Shown piece after piece: positions 17,487 to 26,613 of a DNA stretch of 38,338 nt. The notes beneath the pieces are model-generated. The model saw nothing but the letters and a program-made list of their open reading frames with translations. It had not been told where the DNA came from and did not search any database. Each line of letters begins with the position of its first letter. Position 1 is the first letter of the stretch. Position numbers and translations under genes: made by a program. Origin of the DNA: a bacterium (GTDB taxonomy: Bacteria; Verrucomicrobiota; Verrucomicrobiia; Limisphaerales; UBA11358); assembly GCA_021780375.1 (NCBI GenBank), contig JAJXYT010000194.1:1-38338 (forward strand), read 5' to 3'.

Positions 17487-19178
17487 ATGGTCATCCGCAC
17501 TTTTTCAGCTATAACCGCGGTGGTTTCGGTTCTGGTCACCGCGCCAAGCCCAACTCACGCCGATACCTTTCCGGTCACCATCCAGGTTCACGCGGACAAG
17601 CCGATGGGCAAGTGGAAACCCATTTGGCGTTTCTTCGGCGCCGACGAGCCGAATTACGCCACCCGGCCGGACGGGAAGAAATTGCTCGGCGAACTCGGCC
17701 AGCTCGCACCGGACCGGGTTTACTTCCGCACCCACAATCTGCTCAACACCGGCGACGGCACGCCGGCGTTGAAGTGGGGTTCGACCGGCGTCTATACCGA
17801 AGACGCGCGGGGCAATCCCGTTTACAGCTGGACGATTCTGGACAGGATTTTCGACACCTACCGCGCCTGCGGCATCCGGCCGTACGTGGAAATCGGGTTC
17901 ATGCCGGAGGCGCTGTCCATCAAACCGGAGCCTTATCAGCATCACTGGACGCCCCACGCGAAATACGGCGAGATTTTCACCGGCTGGGCCTACCCGCCCA
18001 AAAGCTACACGAAGTGGTCGGACCTGGTTTACCAGTGGGCCAAACACGACGGGGAACGCTACGGACGCGCCGAGGTGACGAACTGGTATTGGGAAACGTG
18101 GAACGAGGCCAACATCGGCTACTGGCAGGGCACGCCGCAGGAATTCTTCCGGCTGCACGATTGCGCCATTGCCGCCGTAAGGCGCGCCTTGCCGGCGGCG
18201 CGTGTCGGCGGTCCGGATTCGGCGGGCGGCGGGACGAAATTTTTCCGCGAATTTCTCGAGCATTGCCTGCATGGCACCAATTTCGTCACCGGCCGGATTG
18301 GCACACCGCTTGATTTTATTTCATTTCACGCGAAAGGCGCGCCGGTTTTCACCGATGATCACGTCCGGATGGGTGTGGCGAACCAGTTGCGCGACATCAA
18401 TTCCGCTTTTGGCATCATCGCCTCGTATCCCGAATTGAAAAAAACACCAATCGTCATTGGTGAATCCGACCCGGACGGTTGCGCCGCCTGCCAAGCGCCG
18501 CAACTCGGCTACCGCAACCGGCCGGTTTATGCGTGCTACACCGCCGAATGCCTGGCCCGCGAATTGGAACTGGCGAACCACTACGGCGTGAACCTTGAAG
18601 GCGCGCTGACGTGGGCGTTTGAATTTGAAGACCAGCCGCCGTTCGCCGGCTTCCGCACGCTGGCAAGCGACGGCATTGATTTGCCGGTGCTCGACGCCTT
18701 CCGGATGTTCAGCCGGATGGGCGGTCGGCAATTGGCAACGGAAAGCGATCACACGGTCTCGCTGGATTCGATCTTGAAAGGCGGCGTCCGTGGCCAGCCT
18801 GATGTCTCGGCGCTCGCCAGCCTGGAATCCAACCAGTTGTGTGTGTTGGTCTGGCATTATCACGATGACGACATGGCAGGACCGGCGGCAGACGTGAAAA
18901 TTGCCTTGGACGGGTTGCCGTCAAAAACGACGCGAGCCCGGATCCGGCATTTTCGCATTGACGACCATCACAGCGACGCTTTCACCGCGTGGCAACGGAT
19001 GGGATCGCCGTTGTCGCTGTCGGCAAAACAATCCGCGGAACTGGAAAAGGCGGGACAACTTGCCGAATTGACGCCGCCGGAAGCCATCCGCATCAGAAAC
19101 GGCAAGGCCGAATTGCGCCTGCATCTGCCCCGTGAAGCGGTTTCACTGCTGGTGGTCAGTTGGGAAGCGCCTCAGTGA
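17487..19178 (+). CDS. Secreted glycoside hydrolase, GH39-like
   Basis: A 563-residue exported (beta/alpha)8 glycosidase, by similarity to beta-xylosidases of family 39. The signal peptide is MVIRTFSAITAVVSVLVTAPSPTHA. The general acid/base is probably the Glu of WETWNEANIGYW and the nucleophile the Glu of IVIGESDPD, matching the NEP/NEA and E-S/P pattern of clan GH-A. A C-terminal beta-rich part (QLCVLVWHYHDDD...LLVVSWEAPQ) resembles the accessory sandwich of GH39. It likely acts on plant or algal hemicellulose outside the cytoplasm. Its end overlaps the convergent thiD by 7 nt. The family assignment is from motif memory only. Confidence 0.8.
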   Translation: MVIRTFSAITAVVSVLVTAPSPTHADTFPVTIQVHADKPMGKWKPIWRFFGADEPNYATRPDGKKLLGELGQLAPDRVYFRTHNLLNTGDGTPALKWGSTGVYTEDARGNPVYSWTILDRIFDTYRACGIRPYVEIGFMPEALSIKPEPYQHHWTPHAKYGEIFTGWAYPPKSYTKWSDLVYQWAKHDGERYGRAEVTNWYWETWNEANIGYWQGTPQEFFRLHDCAIAAVRRALPAARVGGPDSAGGGTKFFREFLEHCLHGTNFVTGRIGTPLDFISFHAKGAPVFTDDHVRMGVANQLRDINSAFGIIASYPELKKTPIVIGESDPDGCAACQAPQLGYRNRPVYACYTAECLARELELANHYGVNLEGALTWAFEFEDQPPFAGFRTLASDGIDLPVLDAFRMFSRMGGRQLATESDHTVSLDSILKGGVRGQPDVSALASLESNQLCVLVWHYHDDDMAGPAADVKIALDGLPSKTTRARIRHFRIDDHHSDAFTAWQRMGSPLSLSAKQSAELEKAGQLAELTPPEAIRIRNGKAELRLHLPREAVSLLVVSWEAPQ

Positions 19179-19957
19179 AACAGCGGGTTCAGGGCAAAAT
19201 GTTTCCCAACGCGATAACTGCCGGCGATGGCCCGCGTGACGAAATCCTTGGCCAGGCCAACGGCTCGGGGCAAATCGTGGCCGAGCGCCAGCGCCGCCGT
19301 GATGGCCGCGGAATACGTGCAGCCGGTGCCGTGCGTTCGCACCCCCTTGATAAACGGCGCGGTTAAAAGCAGTTCCGTCCGGCCGTCGCAGAAAACATCC
19401 ACGGCTTCGCGCATTCCGCGCAAATGACCGCCTTTGACGAGCGCCGCGCAGCCAAAGCGCGTGTGAATTTCGCGGGCGGCGGCGCGCATCTTTTCGACGG
19501 ACGTGATTTTTCCTCCGGTTAAAATTTCGGTTTCGTGCAAATTGGGGGTGACCAACGTGGCGAGCGGCAACAACTGTTCCTCCAATACGTTGAGCGCGGC
19601 CGGGGCCAGCAACCTTGCGCCGCTGGTCGAAACGATCACCGGATCAACCACCAACGGCGGACGCCTTTGGCTTTTGAGGAAATGGGCGACGGCATGGACA
19701 TTTTCCGCCGAGAGCAACATGCCGGTTTTCACCGCCGCCGGCGACCATTCCTGGAAGACCGCCTCGATTTGCTGCCGCAACATTTTCGCCGTCGTGGATT
19801 TCAGGGCGAGAACACGGCGGGGATTCTGCGCGGTCAGGCAGCTAATGGCGCAGGCGCCATGGACCCCAAACGCGGCAAACGTTTTCAGGTCGGCCTGGAT
19901 GCCTGCCCCACCGCCGCTGTCCGAACCGGCAATGGTCAGCGCCACCGGGCAATGCAT
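19172..19957 (-). CDS. thiD: Hydroxymethylpyrimidine/phosphomethylpyrimidine kinase
   Basis: Phosphorylates HMP and HMP-P for thiamine biosynthesis. The 261-residue product starts at ATG 19957 (MHCPVALTIAGSDSGGGAGIQADLKTF), the usual N-terminus; the ORF-track start adds 25 residues. Other family marks are VKTGML, VVDPVIVSTSGARLL, LVTPNLHETEIL and the anion-hole/catalytic GTGCTYSAAI. No other thi gene is nearby. It lies 127 nt downstream of the kinase remnant on the same strand. Confidence 0.95.
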   Translation of the reverse strand: MHCPVALTIAGSDSGGGAGIQADLKTFAAFGVHGACAISCLTAQNPRRVLALKSTTAKMLRQQIEAVFQEWSPAAVKTGMLLSAENVHAVAHFLKSQRRPPLVVDPVIVSTSGARLLAPAALNVLEEQLLPLATLVTPNLHETEILTGGKITSVEKMRAAAREIHTRFGCAALVKGGHLRGMREAVDVFCDGRTELLLTAPFIKGVRTHGTGCTYSAAITAALALGHDLPRAVGLAKDFVTRAIAGSYRVGKHFALNPLFH

Positions 19958-20084
19958 GATTCGCGGCACGTCTTTGAGCTTACCGGAATTCGAAAAAGCG
20001 GCACTGAAAAAGAAAAAACACCGGGAAACCACGGCGGGAAAACCGCCCTGGGCCGACCAGGCGCGCAGGAACGGCGGCCTTGCT

Positions 20085-20984
20085 TTACACCGTGAGTTGA
20101 AGGATCAAATTGTTCAACTCCTGGATGCGCGGGGGTTTGCCGACCACCGCATCCACTTCCGGAGCGGTTTCTCCGTCCTCTTTCATGATCGTTCCCCAGC
20201 CGGTCATCATCACGATGGGCGTAGCCGGAGATTCCGCCTTGATGGTTCTGGCCACCTGGTGACCGTCAATGTCCGGCATCCCCAAATCCGTTATCACCAT
20301 CTGATACGGCTGTTTCTGAAGCATCGCCGCCCGAAACATTTCCACCCCCTGTTTTCCCCCGGCGGCCGTCGTTACCTGATGATCCAGGGTGGTCAGACAA
20401 TGTTTCAGCAGTTCCTGGATCTGCGACTCGTCATCGATGCAAAGGATGCGGAGCGAACCCCGACGCTTGTCGGGGTTGCGCGCCGGCGAGGTGGAAACGG
20501 TTGCGGGTGCAAGATCTTCCCGCACGGGGAAGCTGAGCCGGACACAAGTGCCCTGACCAGGCGCGCTCTCAATTTCAATGCTGCCATCGTGGCGGCGCAT
20601 CATGCCATACACCATCGCCAATCCCAGGCCCGTCCCTCCCCGTTTGGCCTTGGTGGAGAAGAAAGGTTCCAGGCAATGTTGGCGGATTTTTTCATCCATG
20701 CCGATGCCATTGTCCCGCACCTCAATCTGAATCTGCTTCTCGGAAGGCAGGTTTTTCACCGCCGCCGGGCGGTGGATGGATCGGGTGCCCAGGGTAATGG
20801 TGCCGCCCTGAGGAAGAGCGTCGATCGCATTGAAAATCAAGTTGGTTAACGCCTCCCGCAAATCGCCCGGCTCGCAAAGCAGTTGCGGCAGCCGGGGGTC
20901 CAATTTGCGTTGAACTTGTATGGAAACGGACTGCTTTTGCGAGAGATCGCGCCAGCGAGGGCGGGTCAGTTCGCGGGACGGACT
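20085..20984 (-). pseudogene. 5'-truncated hybrid histidine kinase: HATPase plus receiver domain
   Basis: The open frame begins right after an in-frame TGA (20985-20987). It reads SPSRELTRPRWRDLSQKQSV..., which matches the segment after the dimerisation helices in PAS-type kinases. The ATPase domain follows, with NLIFNAIDALPQGG, DNGIGMD, EPFFSTK and GTGLGLAMVYG. Then come a linker and a receiver domain with acidic CIDDE, phospho-Asp in TDLGMPDIDG, MMTGWG and the KPP lysine. The H-box and all sensing domains are missing. The 5' limit meets the divergent polX only 50 nt away. No ATG is present; the first usual start is TTG at 20903. It is either a remnant after a rearrangement or a short HATPase-REC protein. 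All remaining motifs are intact. Confidence 0.7.
20456..20477. repeat. Small perfect hairpin in the kinase-receiver linker
   Basis: AACCCCGAC (20456-20464), loop GCTT, GTCGGGGTT (20469-20477). It encodes RNPDKRRG in the unconserved linker between the ATPase and receiver domains. Confidence 0.6.
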
Positions 20985-21034
20985 TCACGCCACTTTCACT
21001 TTTGAATTCTTTCCGCCATAATTATACTCAGGTC

Positions 21035-22795
21035 ATGGACAAAGATGAGGTTGCGGAAATTCTGGCCGAGATCGGAACCTTGCTGGAATTGAAAGGGGAA
21101 AATCCGTTCAAGACGCGGGCCTACCAGAACGCCGCGCGCACCATTGAAAGCCTGAGTGAACCGCTGGCGAAAATGGTGGCCGAAAAACGGCTGGGCCAAA
21201 TCAAGGGGATCGGCGAAGCGCTGGAACAAAAAATCACCGAACTGGTGGAAACCGGCCAGCTCGCCTACTACGACGAGTTGAAAGCCTCGATCCCGCCGGG
21301 GCTGATGGAGATGCTGGACATTCCGGGACTCGGCCCTAAAAAAATCCAGGCGCTCAACCAAAAGCTCGGCGTGGATTCGGTGGCGAAATTGGAGGCGGCC
21401 TGCCGGGCGGGCAAGGTCGCGCAACTCGACGGCTTCGGCGAGAAGACGCAGACGAATTTGATGGAAGGCATCGAGCGCCGCCGCACCTACGCCTCCAAAC
21501 ACCTGTTGAGCGACGCCTGGGTGGCGGCCGAACCCTTGCTGGACGTTCTGCGCGGGCATCCGGAGGTCATCCGGTGCAGCGCGGCCGGCAGCCTGCGGCG
21601 GTTCAAGGAGGTCATCGGCGATATTGATTTGCTGGCCTCCTCAAAAAAACCGGACGACGTGATTGAATTTTTTGTGGCGCAACCGGAGGTCATCAAAATC
21701 ACCGCCCAGGGCGAGACGAAGGCGAGTGTCCTTGTTAAAGGCGGCATCCAATGCGACTTGCGGGTGGTCAGTGACCGCGAATTTCCGTTTGCCCTCGCCT
21801 ATTTCACCGGCAGCAAGGAACATAATATCGTGATGCGCCAGCGCGCGATTCAGCGCGGCCTGCGTTTGAATGAATACGGCCTGTTCAAATCCAAAACCGA
21901 AACCCGCGATCCCAAATTGCTGGTGTCGTGCCGGGATGAAGCGGAAATTTTTGCCCGGTTGAACCTGCCGTTTATCCCGCCCGAGTTGCGCGAAGATCAT
22001 GGCGAATTCGCCGCCGCAGAGAAGGACAACCTGCCCCGGCTCGTCGCATGGACGGATTTGAAGGGCGCGCTCCACAACCATTCGATCTGGAGCGATGGAC
22101 ACAATCGCCTGGAGGAAATTGCCGGCTACATGGAAGGACTGGGGCTGGAATATTGGGCCATCACCGACCATTCAAAATCATCGTTCCAGGCCAATGGTCT
22201 GGATGCCAAACGTGTCCGGCAACAGATTAAAGAAATCGGAAAAATCAACGGGCAACTCGCCGGACGCGGCAGCGAATTCCGGCTCCTCACGGGTTGCGAG
22301 GTGGACATTTTACGCGACCGGCTGGATTTCGATGACGAGCTGTTGGCGGAACTGGAAGTGGTGGTGGCGAGTTTGCACGTGCCGTCCAATAACGAAGCCG
22401 AAAACACAAAACGGCTGATTCGCGCAGCCCAAAATCCCTTCGTCCACATGCTTGGCCATCCCACCGGCCGGCTGTTGCTTGAGCGTGAGCCGTATCCGGT
22501 CAACCTCCAGGCCGTGATGGATGCCTGCGCCGAAACCGGCACGTGGATTGAATTGAATTGCAACCCGCATCGGCTCGATTTGGACTGGCGGCTTTGGCCT
22601 TATGCCAGGAGCAAGGGTGTTCAATGTGTCATCAACCCGGACGCGCACCGGAATGAGCACAGCGGCTTCCTCCGATTTGGCACTGGAATTGCGGCCAAAG
22701 GCTGGCTGGAGAGGGAAGATGTGGTAAACACATCCCCCCGCAAAGCCTTATTGGAAAAACTGAATGTTAAGCGCCGGAAAGGCAAAGCGTTTTAG
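21035..22795 (+). CDS. polX: Family X DNA polymerase with PHP domain
   Basis: Fills short gaps in base-excision or end-joining repair; the PHP domain gives 3'-5' exonuclease and AP-endonuclease activity in studied members. The product has 586 residues from ATG 21035 (MDKDEVAEILAEIGTLLELKG). In order it has an 8-kDa-like domain, helix-hairpin-helix segments (IKGIGEALEQKI, DIPGLGPKKIQAL), the polymerase palm with GSLRRFKEVIGDIDLL and YFTGSKEHN, then the C-terminal PHP domain with LHNHSIWSDGHN, AITDHSKS, GCEVDIL and INPDAH. All metal-ligand motifs are present. Its promoter must lie in the 50 nt before the kinase remnant or inside it. Confidence 0.95.
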   Translation: MDKDEVAEILAEIGTLLELKGENPFKTRAYQNAARTIESLSEPLAKMVAEKRLGQIKGIGEALEQKITELVETGQLAYYDELKASIPPGLMEMLDIPGLGPKKIQALNQKLGVDSVAKLEAACRAGKVAQLDGFGEKTQTNLMEGIERRRTYASKHLLSDAWVAAEPLLDVLRGHPEVIRCSAAGSLRRFKEVIGDIDLLASSKKPDDVIEFFVAQPEVIKITAQGETKASVLVKGGIQCDLRVVSDREFPFALAYFTGSKEHNIVMRQRAIQRGLRLNEYGLFKSKTETRDPKLLVSCRDEAEIFARLNLPFIPPELREDHGEFAAAEKDNLPRLVAWTDLKGALHNHSIWSDGHNRLEEIAGYMEGLGLEYWAITDHSKSSFQANGLDAKRVRQQIKEIGKINGQLAGRGSEFRLLTGCEVDILRDRLDFDDELLAELEVVVASLHVPSNNEAENTKRLIRAAQNPFVHMLGHPTGRLLLEREPYPVNLQAVMDACAETGTWIELNCNPHRLDLDWRLWPYARSKGVQCVINPDAHRNEHSGFLRFGTGIAAKGWLEREDVVNTSPRKALLEKLNVKRRKGKAF

Positions 22796-22804
22796 TTTGT
22801 TTGC

Positions 22805-22858
22805 CCGCGCCGTTCGGTTGTTGAGCTTTACACAGCAAAAGCTCAAAACCGGGCGCGG
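22805..22858. repeat. Long interrupted hairpin after polX
   Basis: CCGCGCC (22805-22811), CGGTT (22815-22819) and TTGAGCTTT (22821-22829) pair with AAAGCTCAA (22838-22846), AACCG (22847-22851) and GGCGCGG (22852-22858), with small bulges on the left arm. No T-tract follows on either strand, so it is not a typical terminator. It may stabilise the polX mRNA end or be another palindromic repeat. Confidence 0.6.
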
Positions 22859-22919
22859 TGCCCTGCATCGCAAGATCCTGAATGCAAAAATTGTCACGGA
22901 AAAAACCAAAAAATGATGT

Positions 22920-22949
22920 TTGACAGGATTCCGGTTTTATTGATATTTG
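22920..22949 (+). promoter_or_regulatory. Promoter of the exopolysaccharide export cluster
   Basis: A perfect TTGACA (22920-22925), then ATATTT after 17 nt or TATTTG after 18. The leader would be about 90 nt and holds a hairpin CTTGAACATC-aaaaa-GATGTCAAG (22996-23019) just before the start codon of the barrel gene. Confidence 0.45.
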
Positions 22950-23046
22950 AAGAGCAGTCAAAACGGTCGTGGTATTGTCGTTAGTTGTTTGTATCCTTGA
23001 ACATCAAAAAGATGTCAAGTAGTGTAGCGGTATTTAACATAGCCCT

Positions 23047-24348
23047 ATGAGAAAATTCTTTGTCTGTGCGGGTCTGGCCCTGGCTGGAACAACTGGCCTT
23101 CACGCTGCTTACGCGCCGGATTTAAACCAGATGCAAACCGCCAAGCTCTGGAGTGTCTCGGGCACCTTGCGCGGGTTTTATGACGACAACTACAACACCG
23201 CGCCATCGGGGTCGGTCGCCAAGCGCGACAGTTTCGGATTCGAAGTCAGTCCTTCCATCGGTTTGAACGTGCCATTGCAACAGACGGAATTGGGGCTGAA
23301 ATACACCTACGGTCTGTATTATTACCAGGATCGCGAACAAATTAACGGGCGACCGATTGATCAAACCCATCAGCTCGATTTGTGGGCGGACCATGCTTTC
23401 ACTGAACGCTGGCAGGCAAAGGTGATGGACACCCTGGCGGTGGGTCAGGAACCGCAGTTGGTTAATGGTGGCAGCTTATACCGTACGGAAGGAAACAACA
23501 TTCATAATATGGGAGCCATTTCGGTGGACACACAATGGACCCGGCTCCTCGGCACGGAACTCAGTTACCAAAATAATTTTTACGACTTCCAGAACAGCGG
23601 CGGGAATTTCGCCAATCCCAGTCTGGCCGGACTGCTGAACCGGCTTGAGCACAATATTGCTTTGAATGTGAACTGGCGATTGCAGCCGACTTTGCTGGCG
23701 TTTGTCGGCTACCAATACCAGCAAGTTAATTATACCGCGAATGAACAGGTCGGTGAATTTTTCTTGCCTCCTTCCATTATCCCTCACTACTACTACAGTG
23801 ACAATCGGGACAGCCGGTCGCAATTTGGATATGTGGGTGCGCAATATAATCCCTTGGATAATTTGACCCTGGCGGCACAGGCAGGCATTCAGTACGCAGA
23901 TTATTACAATCCTCCCGCGGGTGCTCCCTCAACTGATCAGGTTTCTCCTTTCGCAAAACTGTCGGGAACTTACACCTATTTGCCGGGCAGTTACGTGCAA
24001 TTAGGTTTTACCCAATCGCGGAATGCGACGTCTATCATTGCGATCAGCGGCAACAAAGCCACCTTGGACGAGGAAAGCTCGGTGGCTTATGCCGTCCTTA
24101 ACCACCAGATTACCCCCAGATTGACCGGCAACCTGATGGGTCAAATCCAATACTCGACTTTCAACGGCGGCGCCGTGGACGGTCAGTCGCAAACCTGGTA
24201 CAGCGTGGGGTTGAACCTGGCTTACACCATTAATCCGCATGTCTCGGCTGAAATTGGTTACAATTACGACGATGTCACCTCAGCCGGGCCTTTCGTGCCA
24301 GGGTATGATCGTAACCGCGTTTATCTGGGTATCACGGGCACTTATTGA
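23047..24348 (+). CDS. Outer-membrane beta-barrel protein of the exopolysaccharide cluster
   Basis: A 433-residue exported protein. The signal peptide is MRKFFVCAGLALAGTTGLHAA, followed by many amphipathic strands rich in Tyr, Asn and Gln (GLKYTYGLYYYQD, LGTELSYQNNFYDF, AEIGYNYDD) and a terminal strand RVYLGITGTY ending in an aromatic residue, as for BAM substrates. Its place directly before a Wzc-like kinase and a Wza-like lipoprotein suggests a porin or secretion channel for the polymer, comparable to the EpsL-type barrels found in such loci. An intrinsic terminator separates it from the kinase gene. Confidence 0.85.
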   Translation: MRKFFVCAGLALAGTTGLHAAYAPDLNQMQTAKLWSVSGTLRGFYDDNYNTAPSGSVAKRDSFGFEVSPSIGLNVPLQQTELGLKYTYGLYYYQDREQINGRPIDQTHQLDLWADHAFTERWQAKVMDTLAVGQEPQLVNGGSLYRTEGNNIHNMGAISVDTQWTRLLGTELSYQNNFYDFQNSGGNFANPSLAGLLNRLEHNIALNVNWRLQPTLLAFVGYQYQQVNYTANEQVGEFFLPPSIIPHYYYSDNRDSRSQFGYVGAQYNPLDNLTLAAQAGIQYADYYNPPAGAPSTDQVSPFAKLSGTYTYLPGSYVQLGFTQSRNATSIIAISGNKATLDEESSVAYAVLNHQITPRLTGNLMGQIQYSTFNGGAVDGQSQTWYSVGLNLAYTINPHVSAEIGYNYDDVTSAGPFVPGYDRNRVYLGITGTY

Positions 24349-24388
24349 CCAGAAAGCATTGCGTGAGCCGTATTTGAACGTTTGAGCA

Positions 24389-24425
24389 GGAGCAAGGGTC
24401 TTTACTCTGGCTCCTATTTTTTTTT
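24389..24425 (+). terminator. Intrinsic terminator/attenuator five bases before the tyrosine-kinase gene
   Basis: GGAGCaAGGGT pairs with ACTCTgGCTCC (24389-24414), followed by TATTTTTTTTT to 24425. The ATG of the kinase is at 24431. An upstream GAGCC (24365-24369) could pair with GGCTC of the right arm as an anti-terminator (inference). No Shine-Dalgarno sequence remains for the kinase gene. Confidence 0.65.
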
Positions 24426-24430
24426 GAATT

Positions 24431-26581
24431 ATGGATCCATCAAAACCCGATTCCATGCAGGACGTAAAACTGCATTTTCTGGATTATTTGCGCATTTTAC
24501 GCATTCGCAAGGCGATCATCATCACCGTCTTTTTGATCACCTTCACCATTGCGACGGTGGTAACGTTCATTTTGCCGGAATCCTATTCCAGCACGGCCCG
24601 AATCAAGATTGAACCGGACACGATTGCCGATATTCAAGGGGTCGCGGGTGGATCCGGTGATGCCACTTATGCCCCTTACGATCCTTATTTCATCCAAACC
24701 GCGTTTGAAATCATCCAGGATCAAGTGGTCCTCAATAAGGTTATCGCCAAGCTGGATTTAAATACCGTATGGGGCAAACGGTACAATGGCGGCGTGCCAC
24801 TTCAGACTTCCGTCACCATGACCATGCTCAAGCGGCGACTGTCTCTTGACCCGGTCCGGAACACCAAATTAATCGAAATTACGGTTTACGACGAAGATAA
24901 AAACATGGCGGCGAACATTGCCAATGCCATCGTGGATGCCTATCGCGATTACCGGCAGAACCTGCGCACCCAACAAACCGAACGCGGCATCAAGGCCTTG
25001 CAGGATCAGTATGAGGCCGACCAGGTGAAAATCGATGCCGCCCAGCAGAAAGTGGACCAGTTGCGCAGTGATTTGCACATCAATGATTACGATCCCAACT
25101 CGACCAGTCCTTCCCCCACCCTGACCTCGGAGCAGTTGCGCATCTACAATAACCAGATGATTGAGGGTGAGGCGCAATACGTGAAGCTGGAAAAAGAGGT
25201 GACGGAACTGCAACCGCTCAGCCCGGAAAAATTAAGGGAAGTTCTGCCCACCGTGGTTCAAGACTCGACGCTGTCTGATTTGCTGGTCAAGTTGAATACC
25301 GCCAAACAGAACCTGGTCAGCCTGACGAACGATTTCTCGCCGGCCAATCCGGATGTCATCCGGGTTAATTCTTTGATTGTCGAGTTGAATAATCAAATCA
25401 ATGACCGGGTCAGTGGCATTATGGCGGGCCTGACCAGCGAGATGCAGGCGCAGAAGGCTTCGCTGGATGCGTTGACGGAATCGGTCAATGAAGCAAAACA
25501 GAAAGACCTGGACGCCGCCGTGAAAGATCAGCCGTATTGGGAGGCAAAACGCAAAGTGGCGACCATGCAGGATTTTCACCGGCTGCTGTCCACCAAGATT
25601 GAAGCCGAAAAGATTGACATGCAGATTCCCAAGACCGGCATGGTGGAAATTGTGCGCCGGGCCGAACCGGGTAAAGACCCCGTCCGCCCGAACAAGGCTT
25701 TGAACATTGTTTTGGGCGTGGTGGTGGGACTGATTGTCGGCGTTGGCCTGGCTTTCTTCATCGAATATCTGGACACCAGCGTTAAGACCATTGACGAGGT
25801 GGAACGTGCGTTCCAGGCGCCGGTACTCGGTGTCATTCCCCAGAACGTCGGTTATTTGCTGGAGGAAGGGCCGGACAGCCAGCATGCCGAGGCGTACCGC
25901 GTCTTGCGAACCCATTTCTTGTTCTCCCGGAAGGACGACAAGCTCAACAGCATTGTCATCATCAGCGCGGGCATGGGTGAAGGCAAATCCACCACCGCCC
26001 TGAACCTGGCCACCGTTTTTGCCCAGGCGGGCCAGCGCGTCGTGATCGTGGATTCGGACCTCCGTCGCCCGACCCTCCACAAAATACTTCGGGTCAGCAA
26101 TAATATCGGTTTGACCAATTATCTGTTGAAACAAAATTCGCTGGAGGAAGTCATTCAAACCACCCCGGTGCCGATGCTCGATTTCATGGCCAGCGGCAAA
26201 CTGCCCAGCAGCTCGATGAGCATCCTCAATTCGCTGCAGATGAAAAACCTGATCACGGAGTTGAAGCAGCGCTACGATTTTGTGTTTTTTGATTCGCCGC
26301 CCATCCTGGGCGTCAGTGATGCCGCGGTGCTCGCCAGCGAAGTGGACATGGCCATCCAGGTCATCCAATATCGCCGGTACCCGCAGCCGATGAACATCCG
26401 CGCCAAACAATTGATCGAAAAGGCCGGCGGCAATCTGATCGGTATTGTGCTTAACAACATCACCATGTCGCAGGACGAAGGCTATTATTACTACTATTCA
26501 CGCGACGAAGACGAAGTGGAAGCCACACCGCAGAGCACTGCGGACGACCCGAACAAAACCGGCATCAAACAAAAGTATTGA
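24431..26581 (+). CDS. Polysaccharide co-polymerase/tyrosine autokinase (Wzc/ExoP-like)
   Basis: An inner-membrane protein that controls polymer length and export by cycles of tyrosine autophosphorylation. The 716-residue product has a first TM (AIIITVFLITFTIATVVTFIL, about residues 32-52), a Wzz-type periplasmic region with long coiled coils (LQDQYEADQVKIDAAQQKVDQL), and a second TM (ALNIVLGVVVGLIVGVGLAFFIEYL). The cytoplasmic BY-kinase domain has Walker A SAGMGEGKSTTALNLA (about residue 515), Walker A' VVIVDSDLRRP and Walker B FVFFDSPP. A C-terminal tyrosine cluster (GYYYYYSRDED) is the likely phosphorylation tail. ATG 24431 follows a terminator by 5 nt. The Wza-like gene follows. Confidence 0.94.
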   Translation: MDPSKPDSMQDVKLHFLDYLRILRIRKAIIITVFLITFTIATVVTFILPESYSSTARIKIEPDTIADIQGVAGGSGDATYAPYDPYFIQTAFEIIQDQVVLNKVIAKLDLNTVWGKRYNGGVPLQTSVTMTMLKRRLSLDPVRNTKLIEITVYDEDKNMAANIANAIVDAYRDYRQNLRTQQTERGIKALQDQYEADQVKIDAAQQKVDQLRSDLHINDYDPNSTSPSPTLTSEQLRIYNNQMIEGEAQYVKLEKEVTELQPLSPEKLREVLPTVVQDSTLSDLLVKLNTAKQNLVSLTNDFSPANPDVIRVNSLIVELNNQINDRVSGIMAGLTSEMQAQKASLDALTESVNEAKQKDLDAAVKDQPYWEAKRKVATMQDFHRLLSTKIEAEKIDMQIPKTGMVEIVRRAEPGKDPVRPNKALNIVLGVVVGLIVGVGLAFFIEYLDTSVKTIDEVERAFQAPVLGVIPQNVGYLLEEGPDSQHAEAYRVLRTHFLFSRKDDKLNSIVIISAGMGEGKSTTALNLATVFAQAGQRVVIVDSDLRRPTLHKILRVSNNIGLTNYLLKQNSLEEVIQTTPVPMLDFMASGKLPSSSMSILNSLQMKNLITELKQRYDFVFFDSPPILGVSDAAVLASEVDMAIQVIQYRRYPQPMNIRAKQLIEKAGGNLIGIVLNNITMSQDEGYYYYYSRDEDEVEATPQSTADDPNKTGIKQKY

Positions 26582-26613
26582 TTGTGCGGCCAATTTCGCG
26601 AGCATGGTCGGTG

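Noticed and set aside
19503-20849. 448-aa plus-strand ORF over thiD and the kinase remnant
   Set aside because: It spans two real minus-strand genes and has no coherent domain.
25232-26410. 392-aa ORF antisense to the tyrosine-kinase gene
   Set aside because: Shadow ORF of low complexity, rich in His/Gln/Arg. The sense gene has complete BY-kinase motifs.
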